From the NCBI RefSeq assembly GCF_000003195.3, contig NC_012873.2:26854547-26918546 (forward strand): a stretch of 64,000 nt of DNA. Direction: 5' to 3'. Source of the DNA: Sorghum bicolor (taxonomy: Eukaryota; Streptophyta; Magnoliopsida; Poales; Poaceae). Each line of letters opens with the position of its first letter. Position 1 is the stretch's first letter. Below are positions 1 to 9,568 of the stretch, in pieces. The notes beneath the pieces are model-generated. The model saw nothing but the letters and a program-made list of their open reading frames with translations, did not search any database and was not told where the DNA came from. Both the position numbers and the translations under genes were made by a program.

Positions 1-934
1 CAGGTGCTTCAGTCAAACGTTTCTTTAATTCTTGAAATGCATTTTGTTGTGATTTTTCCCATTTAAAGTCAACACCTTTCTTTGTCAATTCATTCAAAGG
101 AGCAGTGATGGTACTGAAATCTCTCACAAACCTCCTATAAAAACCAACAAGGCCATGAAAACTTCTTACTTGACTTACATTTGTTGGAGTTGGCCAATCC
201 TTGATGGCTTTCACCATGCTTTCATCCACTTCTATGCCCTTTCCTGAAACAACAAAGCCAAGAAACACAACATGGTCTGTGCAAAAACTGCACTTCTCAA
301 GATTAGCAAATAATTTCTCCTTTCTAAGCTCTTCCAAGACTTGCCGAATATGATTCACATGTTCCTCAAAAGACTTGCTGTAAATTAAGATATCATCGAA
401 GTAGGCAACAACAAATTTTCCAATGAAAGCTCTCAAGACATGGTTCATTAATCTCATGAAAGTACTAGGAGCATTAGTCAAACCAAAAGGCATAACTAAC
501 CATTCATACAGCCCAAATTTTGTTTCAAATGTAGTTTTCCATTCATCCCTTGTTTTCATTCTTCTCAAATCAATTTTAGTGAATATGGTGGAACCACTTA
601 ATTCATCAAGCATGTCATCTAAACGTGGGATAGGATGGCGATAGCGAACAGTGATGTTATTTATAGCTCTACAATCAACACACATTCTCCAAGAACCATC
701 TTTCTTAGGTACTAAAATTACAGGAACAGCACAAGGACTTAAACTTTCACGAACAAAACCTTTATCAAGAAGTTCTTGCACTTGCCTTTGTATCTCCTTT
801 GTTTCATCTGGATTGGTTCGGTTTGGTGGTCAATTAGGTAGTGCAGCCCCTGGAATAAGATCAATTTGATGCTCAATCCCACGAATTGGGGGTAGTCCCG
901 CAGGTGTTTCTTCTGGAAAGACATCTCCATAGTC
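1..934 (-). pseudogene. Element A reverse transcriptase and start of RNase H (partial)
   Basis: Minus-strand translation gives RT in several frames. The catalytic YFDDIL motif is intact near 395-410, followed by [15 protein letters not shown] and the [12 protein letters not shown] connection region, ending in the RNase H lead-in at the window edge. Two defects are visible: a stop at about 830 where family members have arginine (CGA to TGA fits), and loss of about six residues (the SGYHQ segment normally following KIDLR) in the fingers/palm, so that KIDLR runs straight into RMK near 575-590. That segment lies next to the catalytic core, so the enzyme would probably be inactive even without the stop. 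Confidence 0.9.
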
Positions 935-1519
935 CTACAAAAGATGAGAAACAACACTAGGAAGAGAGGTCATGTCGTTAGCTGAAATTAAAATGTCTTT
1001 GTATACAAGTACAAAGAGCACTTGTTTGGGGTTATTCCTCACTTCTCTCATTTCAGAATTTGTGGCTAGCATGACTAAATTCTCTCCCTCTCCTTTATTT
1101 TTCTCCCTCAAATTTGGCTTGTGGCACTCACTCACCGAATTGTGGATGGCACTCAATTTCTTTTGCTCTCCTTCCTCTCTACTCACTAGAACAATTTCAG
1201 ATTTCTTTTGTAAATGTTCAGCCATGATTTGTTGGGGTGTCATAGACTTGAGAACAAACTTCTTCCCCGTTAGATTGATAGTAAACTGATTTGTTCTCCC
1301 ACAATGTTGGCTATATCGATCATATTGCCATGGCCTTCGAAGCAGCAAGTGATACACCGACATGGGCGCCACATCACACTCTACTGTGTCAACATATTTA
1401 CCAATCTTGAATGGAATGTTAACTTTATATCCAATCTTGATATCTCCCGAATCATTCAGCCACTGTACATGATATGGATGAGGGTGTCGTAGTAGCTTCA
1501 GGCCAAGTTTATCAGCCAT
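935..1519 (-). pseudogene. Element A protease and linker region
   Basis: This minus-strand ORF of 194 residues carries the retropepsin-like segment between gag and RT: MADKLGLKL, then a CDVAPM..YHLLL.RPWQYDR stretch equivalent to the second half of plant gypsy proteases (usually LLGRPWQ; here LLRRPWQ). The active-site half, IIDGGSCHNL, lies in the gag frame just upstream (about 1515-1550). A one-base deletion near 1515 therefore separates the catalytic loop from the rest. The catalytic triplet reads DGG rather than DTG or DSG. Downstream of the protease is a lysine- and glutamate-rich linker leading into RT. Confidence 0.85.
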
Positions 1520-2949
1520 CTCATGACTAGAAGATTATGGCAGCTCCCTCCATCAATAATCACCTTCACCACCTTATCATGTACCTTTGCTCTGGATTGA
1601 AATAAATTATGTCGCTGCCCATTTTCAGCTTCTTTCATTTGAACACTCAAGATTTGAGTCACCACAAGAGCAGCACCATGTTCAAATTCACAACCAGTAT
1701 GTTCCTCATCTTCATGGGCCTCACCAACATGTCCTTCCTCAGCTTCCTCTTCACTAGCTGATTCAAATTCTCCAGTATCATTCACAATGACCACACGATT
1801 ATTTGGACACTCTCTTGATACATGTCCACAGCCTCCACACTTGAAGCATTGAATTTCACTACTTTTGGAAGTGGAACCCACTGAAGTAGTGTTTGATGCT
1901 GCTGGTTTTGAACTTGGCACAGCAGTGTTCTTTCCACTAAAAGTACCCTGAAAATTAGATCGTGAGCCTCCACTTGAGCCTTTCACCATGGATGGTTCAG
2001 CAGAAAACTTGGTGATTGATTTGCTTCCTCCAGAGAAGTTCATCATACCAAAGGACAAGGACTTGCTGCTCTTAGCATCTTGCTGCAATTGACGTTCAGC
2101 TTTGGTTGCTTGATGTACCAAATGAATAAGATATCGGTATGGCTGAAACTCAACAATGCGCTGAATATTGTGATGCAGCCCAGCCATAAAACGTGCAATA
2201 GTTTGCTTTTCATCTTCATACACATTGGCTCTAATCATAGATTTCTCCATCTCCTTATAATACTCTTCAACAGAGAGACTTCCTTGCTTCAAATTCTACA
2301 ATTTATCAAAAAGATCACGCCGATAGTACTTCGGCACAAAACGACTTCTCATTTCTCTCTTCATTTAATCCCAAGTTGCAATAGGGTGTCTTCCATCTTC
2401 TTCACGATCACTGAGGAGCTGCTCCCACCATATCAGAGCATATCCTTCAAACTCCAGAGATGCCATTGCCAGCTTCTTCTCTTCTGAATAATTATGCAAG
2501 CGAAAGATTTTATCCACTTTCAGCTCCCAAGTGAAATAAGCTTCAGGATCAGACCCACCATCAAACTTTGGCATGGTAAACTTCAGTTTTCCTAGCCTCT
2601 CCTCATGATTGCCTCTTCTACGATGTCGGCGACCATATCGATATTGAGAATGATGATCATCATCCTCTTTTTCAGATTCTTCATCATCATGATTTCTTCG
2701 ACCTTGACCTCTTCCCCTACCTCGGTTCCTCCTTCCTTGTTACCTTGAGCTTCTACTAGCAGCACTTCTATCACTCATATCTCCATCTTCACCATGGTTG
2801 CTTGCTCCATCATGAGGTTGGCGACGCCTTCTGATTTCAGTCATAAGGTTCTGAAGATCTTGTGTCAACCTATCTTGCTTTTCTTCTATGCTTTGTCGGA
2901 GTTCATTAAATTGTGCCAAAGTGACACAATCCTCTATTCCATCACCCAT
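1498..2949 (-). pseudogene. Element A gag (nucleocapsid/capsid), broken
   Basis: Gag would start at the ATG at 2947-2949 (MGDGIEDCVTLAQFNELRQ), 940 bases inside the PBS. It shows an arginine/serine-rich N-terminal part, the capsid-like retrotransposon gag domain (about 2140-2580; LEFEGYALIWWEQL, then EEYYKEMEKSMIRANV) and a CCHC zinc knuckle with spacing C-x2-C-x4-H-x4-C at about 1802-1850, followed by an acidic tail rich in E and D. In-frame stops occur near 2367 (TAA) and 2295 (TAG where the family has glutamine, so CAG to TAG). The knuckle binds RNA in packaging; with two stops no full-length product is possible. Confidence 0.9.
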
Positions 2950-3890
2950 CTTCCTGTAAGGTTAGCTAAATACAAATAATTTGTATTTGTGGAATATGAA
3001 AATTTGGTGGCCCTCACAACTCACCTCTCTAACCACCAAGGCTCTTATGAATTCCTCTGCTGCAGATTACAAGGAAAACAAATGTGTGGTGGCAACTGAA
3101 AGTGATGGCGAGGCGAATACAAGAACATAGAGTACCGATTACGATGGTTTTTTATGTGGAGCTTGGTGGGGAGTAATACACAAGGAATGCAATCTGAATT
3201 CTAGTTGTTGTAAAGTTAAGTAACGATCCAAACTAAAAGTTCTCTGCCTAGTGCTGATCAAAAGATTCGAAGTGTATAAATAGATCACACACACGCAAAG
3301 AAATTTCAGAATTGATGCAAACAAGGAGTATGATTGGGATGCAAGTGTAGCAATTAGACCCAACCAAAGTTTTGCACCAAACAAAGATAGCAAACTGGTT
3401 GTAGAACTTGATATGAAACTTTCAGCACTTGTGCACATAAACCAACTAATCTTTCAGACTTTCTCTTTGAACCTTTCTCAACTTCTTTTTCACTTCACTT
3501 TTTTTTGCACTTTCTTTTCTTTCTTTTTTGACACACTTTTTATATATATAGAACTAAAAACAGGGATCAGATTATGATACTTGCACAACTAAAGACAGAA
3601 ATAAAACAACAACCAGTAGCTAGATAAGATCAAAGTTAACACAAATGATGATATAGGCTATAGAGATTTTTTGTGGGGATTTTTAGATATAAAAGAGGCA
3701 CAAAGAACACGTGAAGGATAAATGATCAGCAACTAAAACAAAGACTCTAATGGACTGAAACTTAACCGAACTCACTAAAATAACAGATTGAAACAATGGT
3801 CTAAGCAATATATTTTTCTGGCTTTTTGGTGGATAGGACAAAGCAAAATATATATGTAGCTAGGGATAAAATTCCTACCGTGGTAACAAA
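2950..3890 (-). other. Element A 5' leader between PBS and gag
   Basis: About 940 bases without convincing coding content. It holds an A/T-rich leader, a long pyrimidine/purine tract at 3475-3545 and a TATATATATA run near 3540. ORFs here are short and unsupported. Confidence 0.6.
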
Positions 3891-3903
3891 AGCTTTGATA
3901 CCA
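3891..3903 (-). other. Element A primer binding site (initiator Met tRNA type)
   Basis: On the minus strand the two bases after the LTR are followed by TGGTATCAAAGCT. This matches the usual plant gypsy PBS TGGTATCAGAGC with one mismatch and fixes both LTR boundary and orientation. Confidence 0.9.
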
Positions 3904-4304
3904 GATGATACGTCACGTTGTCCCAATCTTCACAATGTAGGAAGAACACTGATAACTAGCTAGAGAACATCCAGATAACTTGCTGCAAGCAGCGATAATT
4001 AGTGCAACTTGGCAAATAAAACTCGAAGCCAACCACCGTCTTTAACCGGCAACCTGAATCGAGGATTCGACCAACCACACTCTCAAAGAACCAACCAACA
4101 CAGCCTACAATCAATCAAGGAATACCTTGAAGGGAGTAGGAGCACCAATTGGGAGCGGATGAAGCCGCCGCCTATGTAATCCCACGAGGAAAACACAAGA
4201 GCAAGGGGTAGAGATCACTCGCTGAATATTTGCTAGCACACAGCTAAACAAAGGTTCTGTATTTCAATTATCAAAAGTCTGAGATTAAAATGAGTCTTAG
4301 GGGG

Positions 4305-4312
4305 TATTTATA
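4305..4312 (-). promoter_or_regulatory. TATA box of element A LTR
   Basis: Minus strand TATAAATA, about 790 bases from the U3 end of the LTR. Transcription would start near 4275 and run left through the PBS. Confidence 0.65.
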
Positions 4313-4733
4313 CTAGCAACAGCCCTGCTAGATAGGTATGAAAACAAAATAGAGTTTCTGAGGGAAGACAATGTGAAAGGTCAACTCGAAATGAATTCCC
4401 GAAGTGGCTTCGCGTGACTGTTGGCCTCCAGAGTAGTTTCCAATAAACTGACCATAACATTTTATTGGAAGTCCAAATGATGAACGGTTTCTTGCGTGTG
4501 AAACTAGACTCAATGGGCTTTCTAGCAATGTATTCCAAGCAGCACGAAACATTGTAGATTGGCACAGTTTTACTTCGCAAGTTGTACCAACATTCTGTCC
4601 CGACAGACTATTGACCTTCTGAGCAGTCTGTACTAATTCTGGTCTGCAGGCAATATGGTGTATCCAAACTGGTCGCCACTAGATTCATTGGAAAGTAGAC
4701 TCATTAAGCTTTCTAACAAGTGCTCATGGACCT

Positions 4734-5093
4734 TCATAGATTTTGTGAGTAAAAAGTTATGAAGATTCTTTGCACTGGTCCATTTTTGGCTTCCACTAGT
4801 CCGTTTTTACTTCTTCTGGAACTCGCACTGGTCCGTTCTTCATGGTCCGATTCTTCCTTCTCTTCTTCTATATACCTAAGTACAATCAAGGTACAACACT
4901 TAGGTAGTATATAATTCTCATTAATGTTAAAATGAATCTCACAAAGTAGCGCGTGCACCTCTTGTTGTAGCTTCTTTGCACGACTACGTGTAATCGGTCC
5001 ATCGATGACTTGAGCTGGTGTCGATGTAGGTGAAATTTGAGTGGGTGTAGCTTGAATTGGAGCTTGTGACGTCTTGCTTGTTGGCATGCTCAT
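4734..5093 (-). pseudogene. Polyprotein C-terminus encoded inside the LTR of element A
   Basis: An open frame of 119 codons lies wholly within the LTR, starting five bases from its U3 end. It includes GPITRSRAKKLQQEVHALL followed by a region with YILPKCCTLIVLRY and an acidic E/D stretch. I recognise the TRSRAKK..QEV style from the ends of plant gypsy polyproteins. In the 5' LTR this is only a copy; in the 3' LTR the pol frame would read through the LTR border. Overlap of pol with the 3' LTR is known in the CRM lineage, which fits the RT. A coincidental ORF is unlikely because of the recognisable composition. Confidence 0.65.
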
Positions 5094-5097
5094 ATCA

Positions 5098-5860
5098 CCT
5101 TAAGCGTAGTGAGCAAGACAAAGTTGATGGATAATAAGATCATGAGTGTAACATTTAAAACATTTGTCAGATCAGATTGCTCAACCTAATGGAAAGATAA
5201 TTTGTCTATACTTATGTGTTTTTTTCATATATATCTTCGAAAGATTGAGTGTGCAACATTTTAGCTCATAAGATTAGGAGTGTGGGATCACAAAGGTGGA
5301 AGGACTAAACATATTGAATCGACTGGGTTGGTTAATCTAGAGTTGTAAATCATACATGTTTCTCTCTTTTATTCATGTGAACGCCAGAACCAATGAGAAG
5401 CTTATAAAAAGTGATAGTCAAGTACCTTAAGATGTTACCTTACTTGAAGAGTGATGGTACAGTATCACCTTGTGGAAGCTTTCCTTTCTTAGCTGTTGTG
5501 CATCGTGTTTGTGGCACCCTCCATGGATCATCTCTTGTGAGCTATGCCTTCCACGGATCACATGAGATCTGCAATATTTATTATAGACATATGCATCGAC
5601 AACCGCCCTTTTAAAGTATTTATAAATAGAAAGGAAGAGGGGGTTGGAGATCTCGAATGTGGTGATGTTGGAGAGACCAAAAGATTGGGAAGATGTTGCA
5701 TATGAGCATGGAGTAAATGAAGTGGCTATGAAATAAATTCCATGCTCATTAATGCTTAGAGTGAAATCCATGTGGTGCGGTGAAAATGGTAAGGTGAGTG
5801 TGGTAAAAAAGGAAAAGAAAAAGGATACACAGACGACTTGGTTCGAAACTAGCACAGCTA
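5098..5860 (-). other. Element H leader, no gene seen
   Basis: Leader between PBS and expected gag start. ORFs at 5411-5855 on both strands have no recognisable content. The left end (5098-5150) is homologous to 60366-60410 in element E. Confidence 0.6.
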
Positions 5861-5882
5861 CCGTTCCCCGGCAAAGGCGCTA
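5861..5882 (-). other. Element H primer binding site (tRNA-Asp type)
   Basis: Minus strand TAGCGCCTTTGCCGGGGA, close to the Athila tRNA-Asp site TGGCGCCGTTGCCGGGGA with two differences. It lies 7 bases inside the LTR end. Confidence 0.85.
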
Positions 5883-5889
5883 GAAAGCT

Positions 5890-7108
5890 TGTTGGGTATT
5901 TTAAACGCAAACAGAAAAAATCCGCAAGCACACGGATACCAATGTAGCTTTCACCTGGGAGTATTCCAGAGTATCGATTTTCCACAAAGAACGTGAGTGT
6001 ACTAATTAAGATTCAAGATCGCCCAAGGATAACTATATAATTATTTTTGGTGGGAAGAGAGGAAGTTTCCTAAGAGTTCTCTAGTTGATCTAAGAATCAA
6101 GAATTACTTCAAAGATTATTTATTTCGGGACATCAGAACACTAACCACTGAAAGAGATGAGAAGGGGGCTAGGAAGCTCTGACTACGGTCCTACAAACAC
6201 TGATCCGAACAAGGTGGAATACGTCGACCGTTAGGGCTGTCACTACCCTAGGGCTACCACAACAATCCGCAGGATTGGGTGCAATTCCAGGTAATTGCAA
6301 GACTAAACACCACGTCTAATCTATTAATTACTACTCTAGCGTTATAAAGACTTGAGCACTTGATGCAAGCGGGAATCCAATAAATAACTTGAATGTAAAT
6401 AAAAGTAATTAAAGAACTCAGGAATTACGAATTGAAGAACTTGGAGAACGATGAAGAACGAACCAGTTGCTGCAAAAGTATAATGTTGACGAAGATCCGA
6501 CAGATCCGGCTCCTCCTCCGCTCTCCTCTTCTCTCTCCCTATTTTCTAGATTACAACTAGAACTAACTAGAACTAGAACTAAAAGAACTTGAACTAGAAC
6601 TAGATGAACTAGAGGGATCTTCTCTACTTGGATGAAGAATTGAAACCCTAGCTTTGATTATGTAGAAGAGGTACGATCTCCAGGGGCCAGGGGGCCTTGC
6701 TTATATAGTCTTTTCAGATGAATCTGGGTCGTCGGATCAAACCGACATTAATCGCATGGTTTTCCTTCATCCTTTAAGTCGGTGGAGCGTGATCCGTGAA
6801 ACGGGTCCGGATTGGACACTGTAGCTGGGCGGGCGCCCTGTCCCTGAGCCCTCTTGGCTTCCCGTTCGTTCCCGTGGATTCTGGAGTCTTCTAGATGATA
6901 GAAAATTGTGTGGCACATTAATATCTCCACGTAAACCCGACGTGTGGGCCTTTCCTCCGTATTTCCTGATAACCCCCTGCAGAAATAGACAAACACCAAA
7001 ACTCGTGGAATTCTGTGAGACAAAACCCTAAGTCTGGGTGTTGGTTGCATTTGGATCACTTTCCATGATTAGTTGACGGTTAAATGTGAGCTTTAAGGAC
7101 CGTCAACA
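5890..7108 (-). repeat. Element H 5' LTR (1219 bp, Athila type)
   Basis: Minus strand begins TGTTGACGGTCCTTAAAG and ends TTAAAATACCCAACA. It is homologous to the LTRs of B, D and E. A TATATAA box is at 6701-6707, and one GGGCGGGCGCCC palindromic GC block (plus-strand reading) is at 6827-6838, 120 bases upstream of the TATA box. Confidence 0.9.
6701..6707 (-). promoter_or_regulatory. TATA box of element H LTR
   Basis: Minus strand TATATAA, in the same place relative to the GC block as in the LTRs of B (16630-16636), D (37633-37639) and E (56904-56910). Confidence 0.7.
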
Positions 7109-7368
7109 ATGTGTATGTGTAAAGTGTGCAGAGTACGTACCTGAATCATGGAGTGGTGTAGTCGGCATGTCGGGGGATCTCCCCCATACTTGTTTTCTGC
7201 TTACTTGCATAAAAAATAAAGTAGAGACACATAGGACATAATAATAATCTTTATTAATCTTGTGGCATTTATTACAACAGACTAATAATGAACTAAAGCT
7301 AATAGATCTAAGCCGAATCTAAAGATGAATAACTAAGATACACTGCCTCAAGATCTAATCTAGATAAC
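7109..7368 (-). other. Element B 3' untranslated part with polypurine-like tract
   Basis: No coding content. Minus strand holds AAGTATGGGGGAGA near 7178-7191, which resembles an Athila polypurine tract; a similar AGCATGGGGGAG occurs inside E at about 58969. Whether it primed plus-strand synthesis cannot be decided, because B's own 3' LTR is not in the window. Confidence 0.5.
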
Positions 7369-7997
7369 TTAGCGGCGCTCTAGCTCCCAAATCTTCTTAT
7401 TAGCACTAGCAAGATCACACTTAAGACCTAGTATAACGGTGTTGTGGTTAGAGAGCTGCCTATTGATGGAGTTAACCAAGGACTGGAGCTCTAGATGACC
7501 TTGTCTAGCCTATGAACGTCCTCATCTACATCTGCTATAGTCTTGCGGTGCTTAGGAGGTGTCTCGAGAGCGTTGAGGGCATGCTTCGGGGCTTTCTTTG
7601 GAGGGATGAATCAGACTTTGGCTGCTCTAACCCCCTTGAAGTAAGGCCTCTCCTCCTCCGTGGTGTAGCGGACACTGCTGATCTCGCCGCTCCGGTTGGT
7701 CTTGACTCCGACGACCCGCTCATTGGGCCTGGGTGGCAGGATACTCGTGCCGGCTGGCACCTTGACGGTGGCATCCTTCTTGGCTGATGGCCCCTTGAGA
7801 AGTAGGGGCTGCGGCAGCATGGTGAGAACTGGTTGGGCATAGTAGGATTGGGTGGAGCTGCACTGACGTGATGGCATAGCTGCTAGCTGTCGCTCTGTGT
7901 TGCCCGGGACGAGAGCGCATGCGTCGGGGTCTTCCTTGGGCTTCTTGTTGAGGTCGTAGGGGACGACCTCCCAATTGTCGTGGAACTCATCGGCCAG
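7369..7997 (-). pseudogene. Unrecognised ORF at the env position of element B
   Basis: Minus-strand coding-like sequence downstream of integrase. From 7997 the frame runs ADEFHDNWEVVPYDLNKKP, then a P/Q/S-rich part and RPNERVVGVKTNRSGEISSV..TTEEERPYF to a TGA at about 7611. The same frame goes on with FIPPKKAPKHALN..DVDEDVHRLDKV to a stop near 7505, where a one-base shift continues into a coiled-coil-like end (ELQSLVNSINRQL..ASANKKIWELERR) that stops at 7369. The natural start looks like CTG GCC GAT GAG at 7995-7997, perhaps a lost ATG. I do not recognise a family and see no membrane segment, so there is no support for an envelope protein. Position and strand make it an element gene rather than host sequence. 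Confidence 0.55.
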
Positions 7998-8076
7998 TGG
8001 AGCAGCGAGGGACTAAGCAAGCTCTAATTGAAGGAGAGAAGGCTTGAATGAATTGGTGTCGAACGTCTGGGGTCTG

Positions 8077-8243
8077 TTTATATAGGGGTCAAAAAGTGCC
8101 TCTAGGGTTTGCTCGGGCTACTCCCGCCGCCATGCGTGCGTGATTATTTGGGTAACCATAGATGAGTTTATCGCGACGGAGGAGACCGGGGCCGAGGGGA
8201 GACAGGGGCTGGGCGCCCGCCCTCATCCTCAGGGCGCCCGCCC
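8077..8243 (-). promoter_or_regulatory. Internal promoter-like module of element B
   Basis: Minus strand TATATAAA at 8077-8084 lies about 90 bases upstream of the env-position ORF. Two copies of a 12-bp GC block (8211-8222 and 8232-8243; plus strand GGGCGCCCGCCC) start 21 bases apart and lie 127-150 bases upstream of the TATA. B's own LTR has two such blocks starting 21 bases apart (16756 and 16777) ending 120 bases before its TATA. After the TATA comes an ACCAATTCATTCAAGCC stretch, a plausible 5' UTR start. The orientation of the block is inverted relative to the LTR and the DNA between block and TATA is not clearly homologous. Confidence 0.55.
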
Positions 8244-8353
8244 TATGCCTGGCTCCTCTGTGAGCCCGCCTCCTCAAGCATGCTTCTAGATGCAAAAATT
8301 ATTCCGAAAAATATATACATGGTCCAGAAATGTCAAATTAAAAAGGTCGGGCT

Positions 8354-9568
8354 CTAATTATCTATGGGAAGGTAAAAATGGATCACGTCTATTTCTTCTA
8401 ATTCTTTATTGGGCTCTAAAAATAATTTAAGACGTTCACCATTTACCTTGAATAACGTACCTTCGTTATTCTGAAGTGTGATAGCTCCATGGGATGATGA
8501 ATTGATTACCTTGAATGGTCCTTCCCATTTACTCCAGAGTATTCCATGCCTGAAAAGCTTCACCCTGGAATTAAAAAGTAAAACCTTATCTCCGGCTGCG
8601 AACTCCTTCTTGATCCTCTTGTCATGCCACCTTTTGACTCTTTCTTTGTAGATCTTCGAATTGTGATATGCTTTCTCTCGCCATTCTTCCAATTCTGATA
8701 GTTGCATTCTTCTATGATCTCCAGTGACATCTAGGTCTATATTCTATCTACTTATGACCTAGTGTGCTTTGAATTCTAGTTCAACAGGTAGATGGCAAGT
8801 CTTCCCGTACACCAATTGGTATGGGGACATTGCAATTGGGGTCATGTATGCTATCCGGTATGCCCAGAGTGCATTAGGTAACTTGTCCTTTCATGCCGTT
8901 CCCATCTCATTGACTGTTTTCTGAAGAATATTCTTGATTTGCTTGTTGGAAGTCTCTGCTTGGCCACTTGTCTGAGGATGGTAGGGGGTAGCGACGTTGT
9001 GACGGATTCCATGTTTTGATAGATAGTGGTTGAAGCGTTTGTCGATGAAGTGTGCTCCTCCATCACTTATCACTACTCTGGGGACTCCAAATCTTGGAAA
9101 TATAACTTCTTCAAACATCCTCTTTGAACTGATGTTGTCGGCGTGCTTGCAAGGTAGTGCCTCTACCCACTTGGAGATATAGTCAACTACCACCAAGATA
9201 AACTCACACTTCTTTGATGGGGGAAATGGACCCATGTAGTCTATTCCCCAGACATCAAAGAGCTCAATCTGAAGGTTGTTGGTGAGTGGCATGGCATCTC
9301 TTGTGTTTATGTTTCCGTGCCTTTGACATGGCCCACATCTTCGGATGTATTGCTTCGTGTCTTCATACATTGTAGGCCAGTAGAATCCACACTGCCAGAT
9401 CTTTGAATGTGTACAGAATACTCCATAATGACCTCCATATGGTGATGAATGACATCTGTGAACGACTGAGTAAGCCATCAGAGCATACTCGGAAGAGGTA
9501 TGGCTCATCCCATATATGTGAACGACTTTCTTGAATATGCTTCTTCTTGTTTCCTCCTGGTGGTACAT
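8354..9568 (-). pseudogene. Element B integrase, broken
   Basis: Minus strand. The zinc-binding HHCC part ([12 protein letters not shown] ... CGPCQRHG) covers about 9290-9480. The DDE core has D in IDYMGPF, D in VISDGGAHF and E in GQAETSN, all present, at about 8950-9260. The C-terminal basic part (SELEEWREKAYHNSKIYK ... GDKVLLFNSR) is 8354-8707. Breaks: the N-terminal zinc finger is in a different frame from the end of RNase H (shift near 9475); a TGA at about 8890 stands where family members have tryptophan; another stop (TAG for W) is near 8762. Integrase would insert the cDNA into chromosomes. No chromodomain is seen, as usual for Athila. Confidence 0.9.

Larger units (their letters stand above)
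1..5097 (-). mobile_element. Element A: Ty3/gypsy chromovirus-like retrotransposon, 5' half
   Basis: Read on the minus strand the order is 5' LTR (3906-5097), primer binding site, leader, gag with a CCHC knuckle, protease, reverse transcriptase and start of RNase H; the rest lies left of the window. The RT wording (a [20 protein letters not shown] type core) is that of chromoviruses of the CRM/Reina/Galadriel group; I lean to CRM but cannot place it firmly. The element is inserted in Athila-like element H: the sequence right of 5097 reappears at about 60366-60410 in element E without an LTR in it. The putative target duplication on this side is 5098-5102 (CCTTA); its partner is outside the window. 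Stops and frameshifts in gag and pol make it non-functional. Confidence 0.9.
3906..5097 (-). repeat. Element A 5' LTR (1192 bp)
   Basis: Read on the minus strand it begins TGATATGAG and ends GACGTATCA, so the ends form a perfect 5-bp inverted repeat TGATA/TATCA with canonical TG..CA. A PBS follows after two bases. It contains a TATA box (4305-4312) and, unusually, the end of the pol reading frame (4734-5093) in its U3 part. The partner LTR is outside the window. Confidence 0.9.
5098..7108 (-). mobile_element. Element H: Athila-like retrotransposon, 5' end
   Basis: Minus-strand element seen only as 5' LTR (5890-7108), tRNA-Asp type PBS (5861-5882) and about 760 bases of leader, before it is cut by element A at 5097. 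Right of the LTR the sequence belongs to element B, so H is inserted in B; the putative target duplication is 7109-7113 (ATGTG), its partner outside the window. The leader shares a block of about 45 bases with element E (60366-60410), which suggests H and E are the same degenerate Athila-derived family. Confidence 0.85.

Noticed and set aside
5411..5855. ORFs on both strands in the leader of element H
   Set aside because: No domain, low-complexity content, and located between PBS and gag where a non-coding leader is expected.
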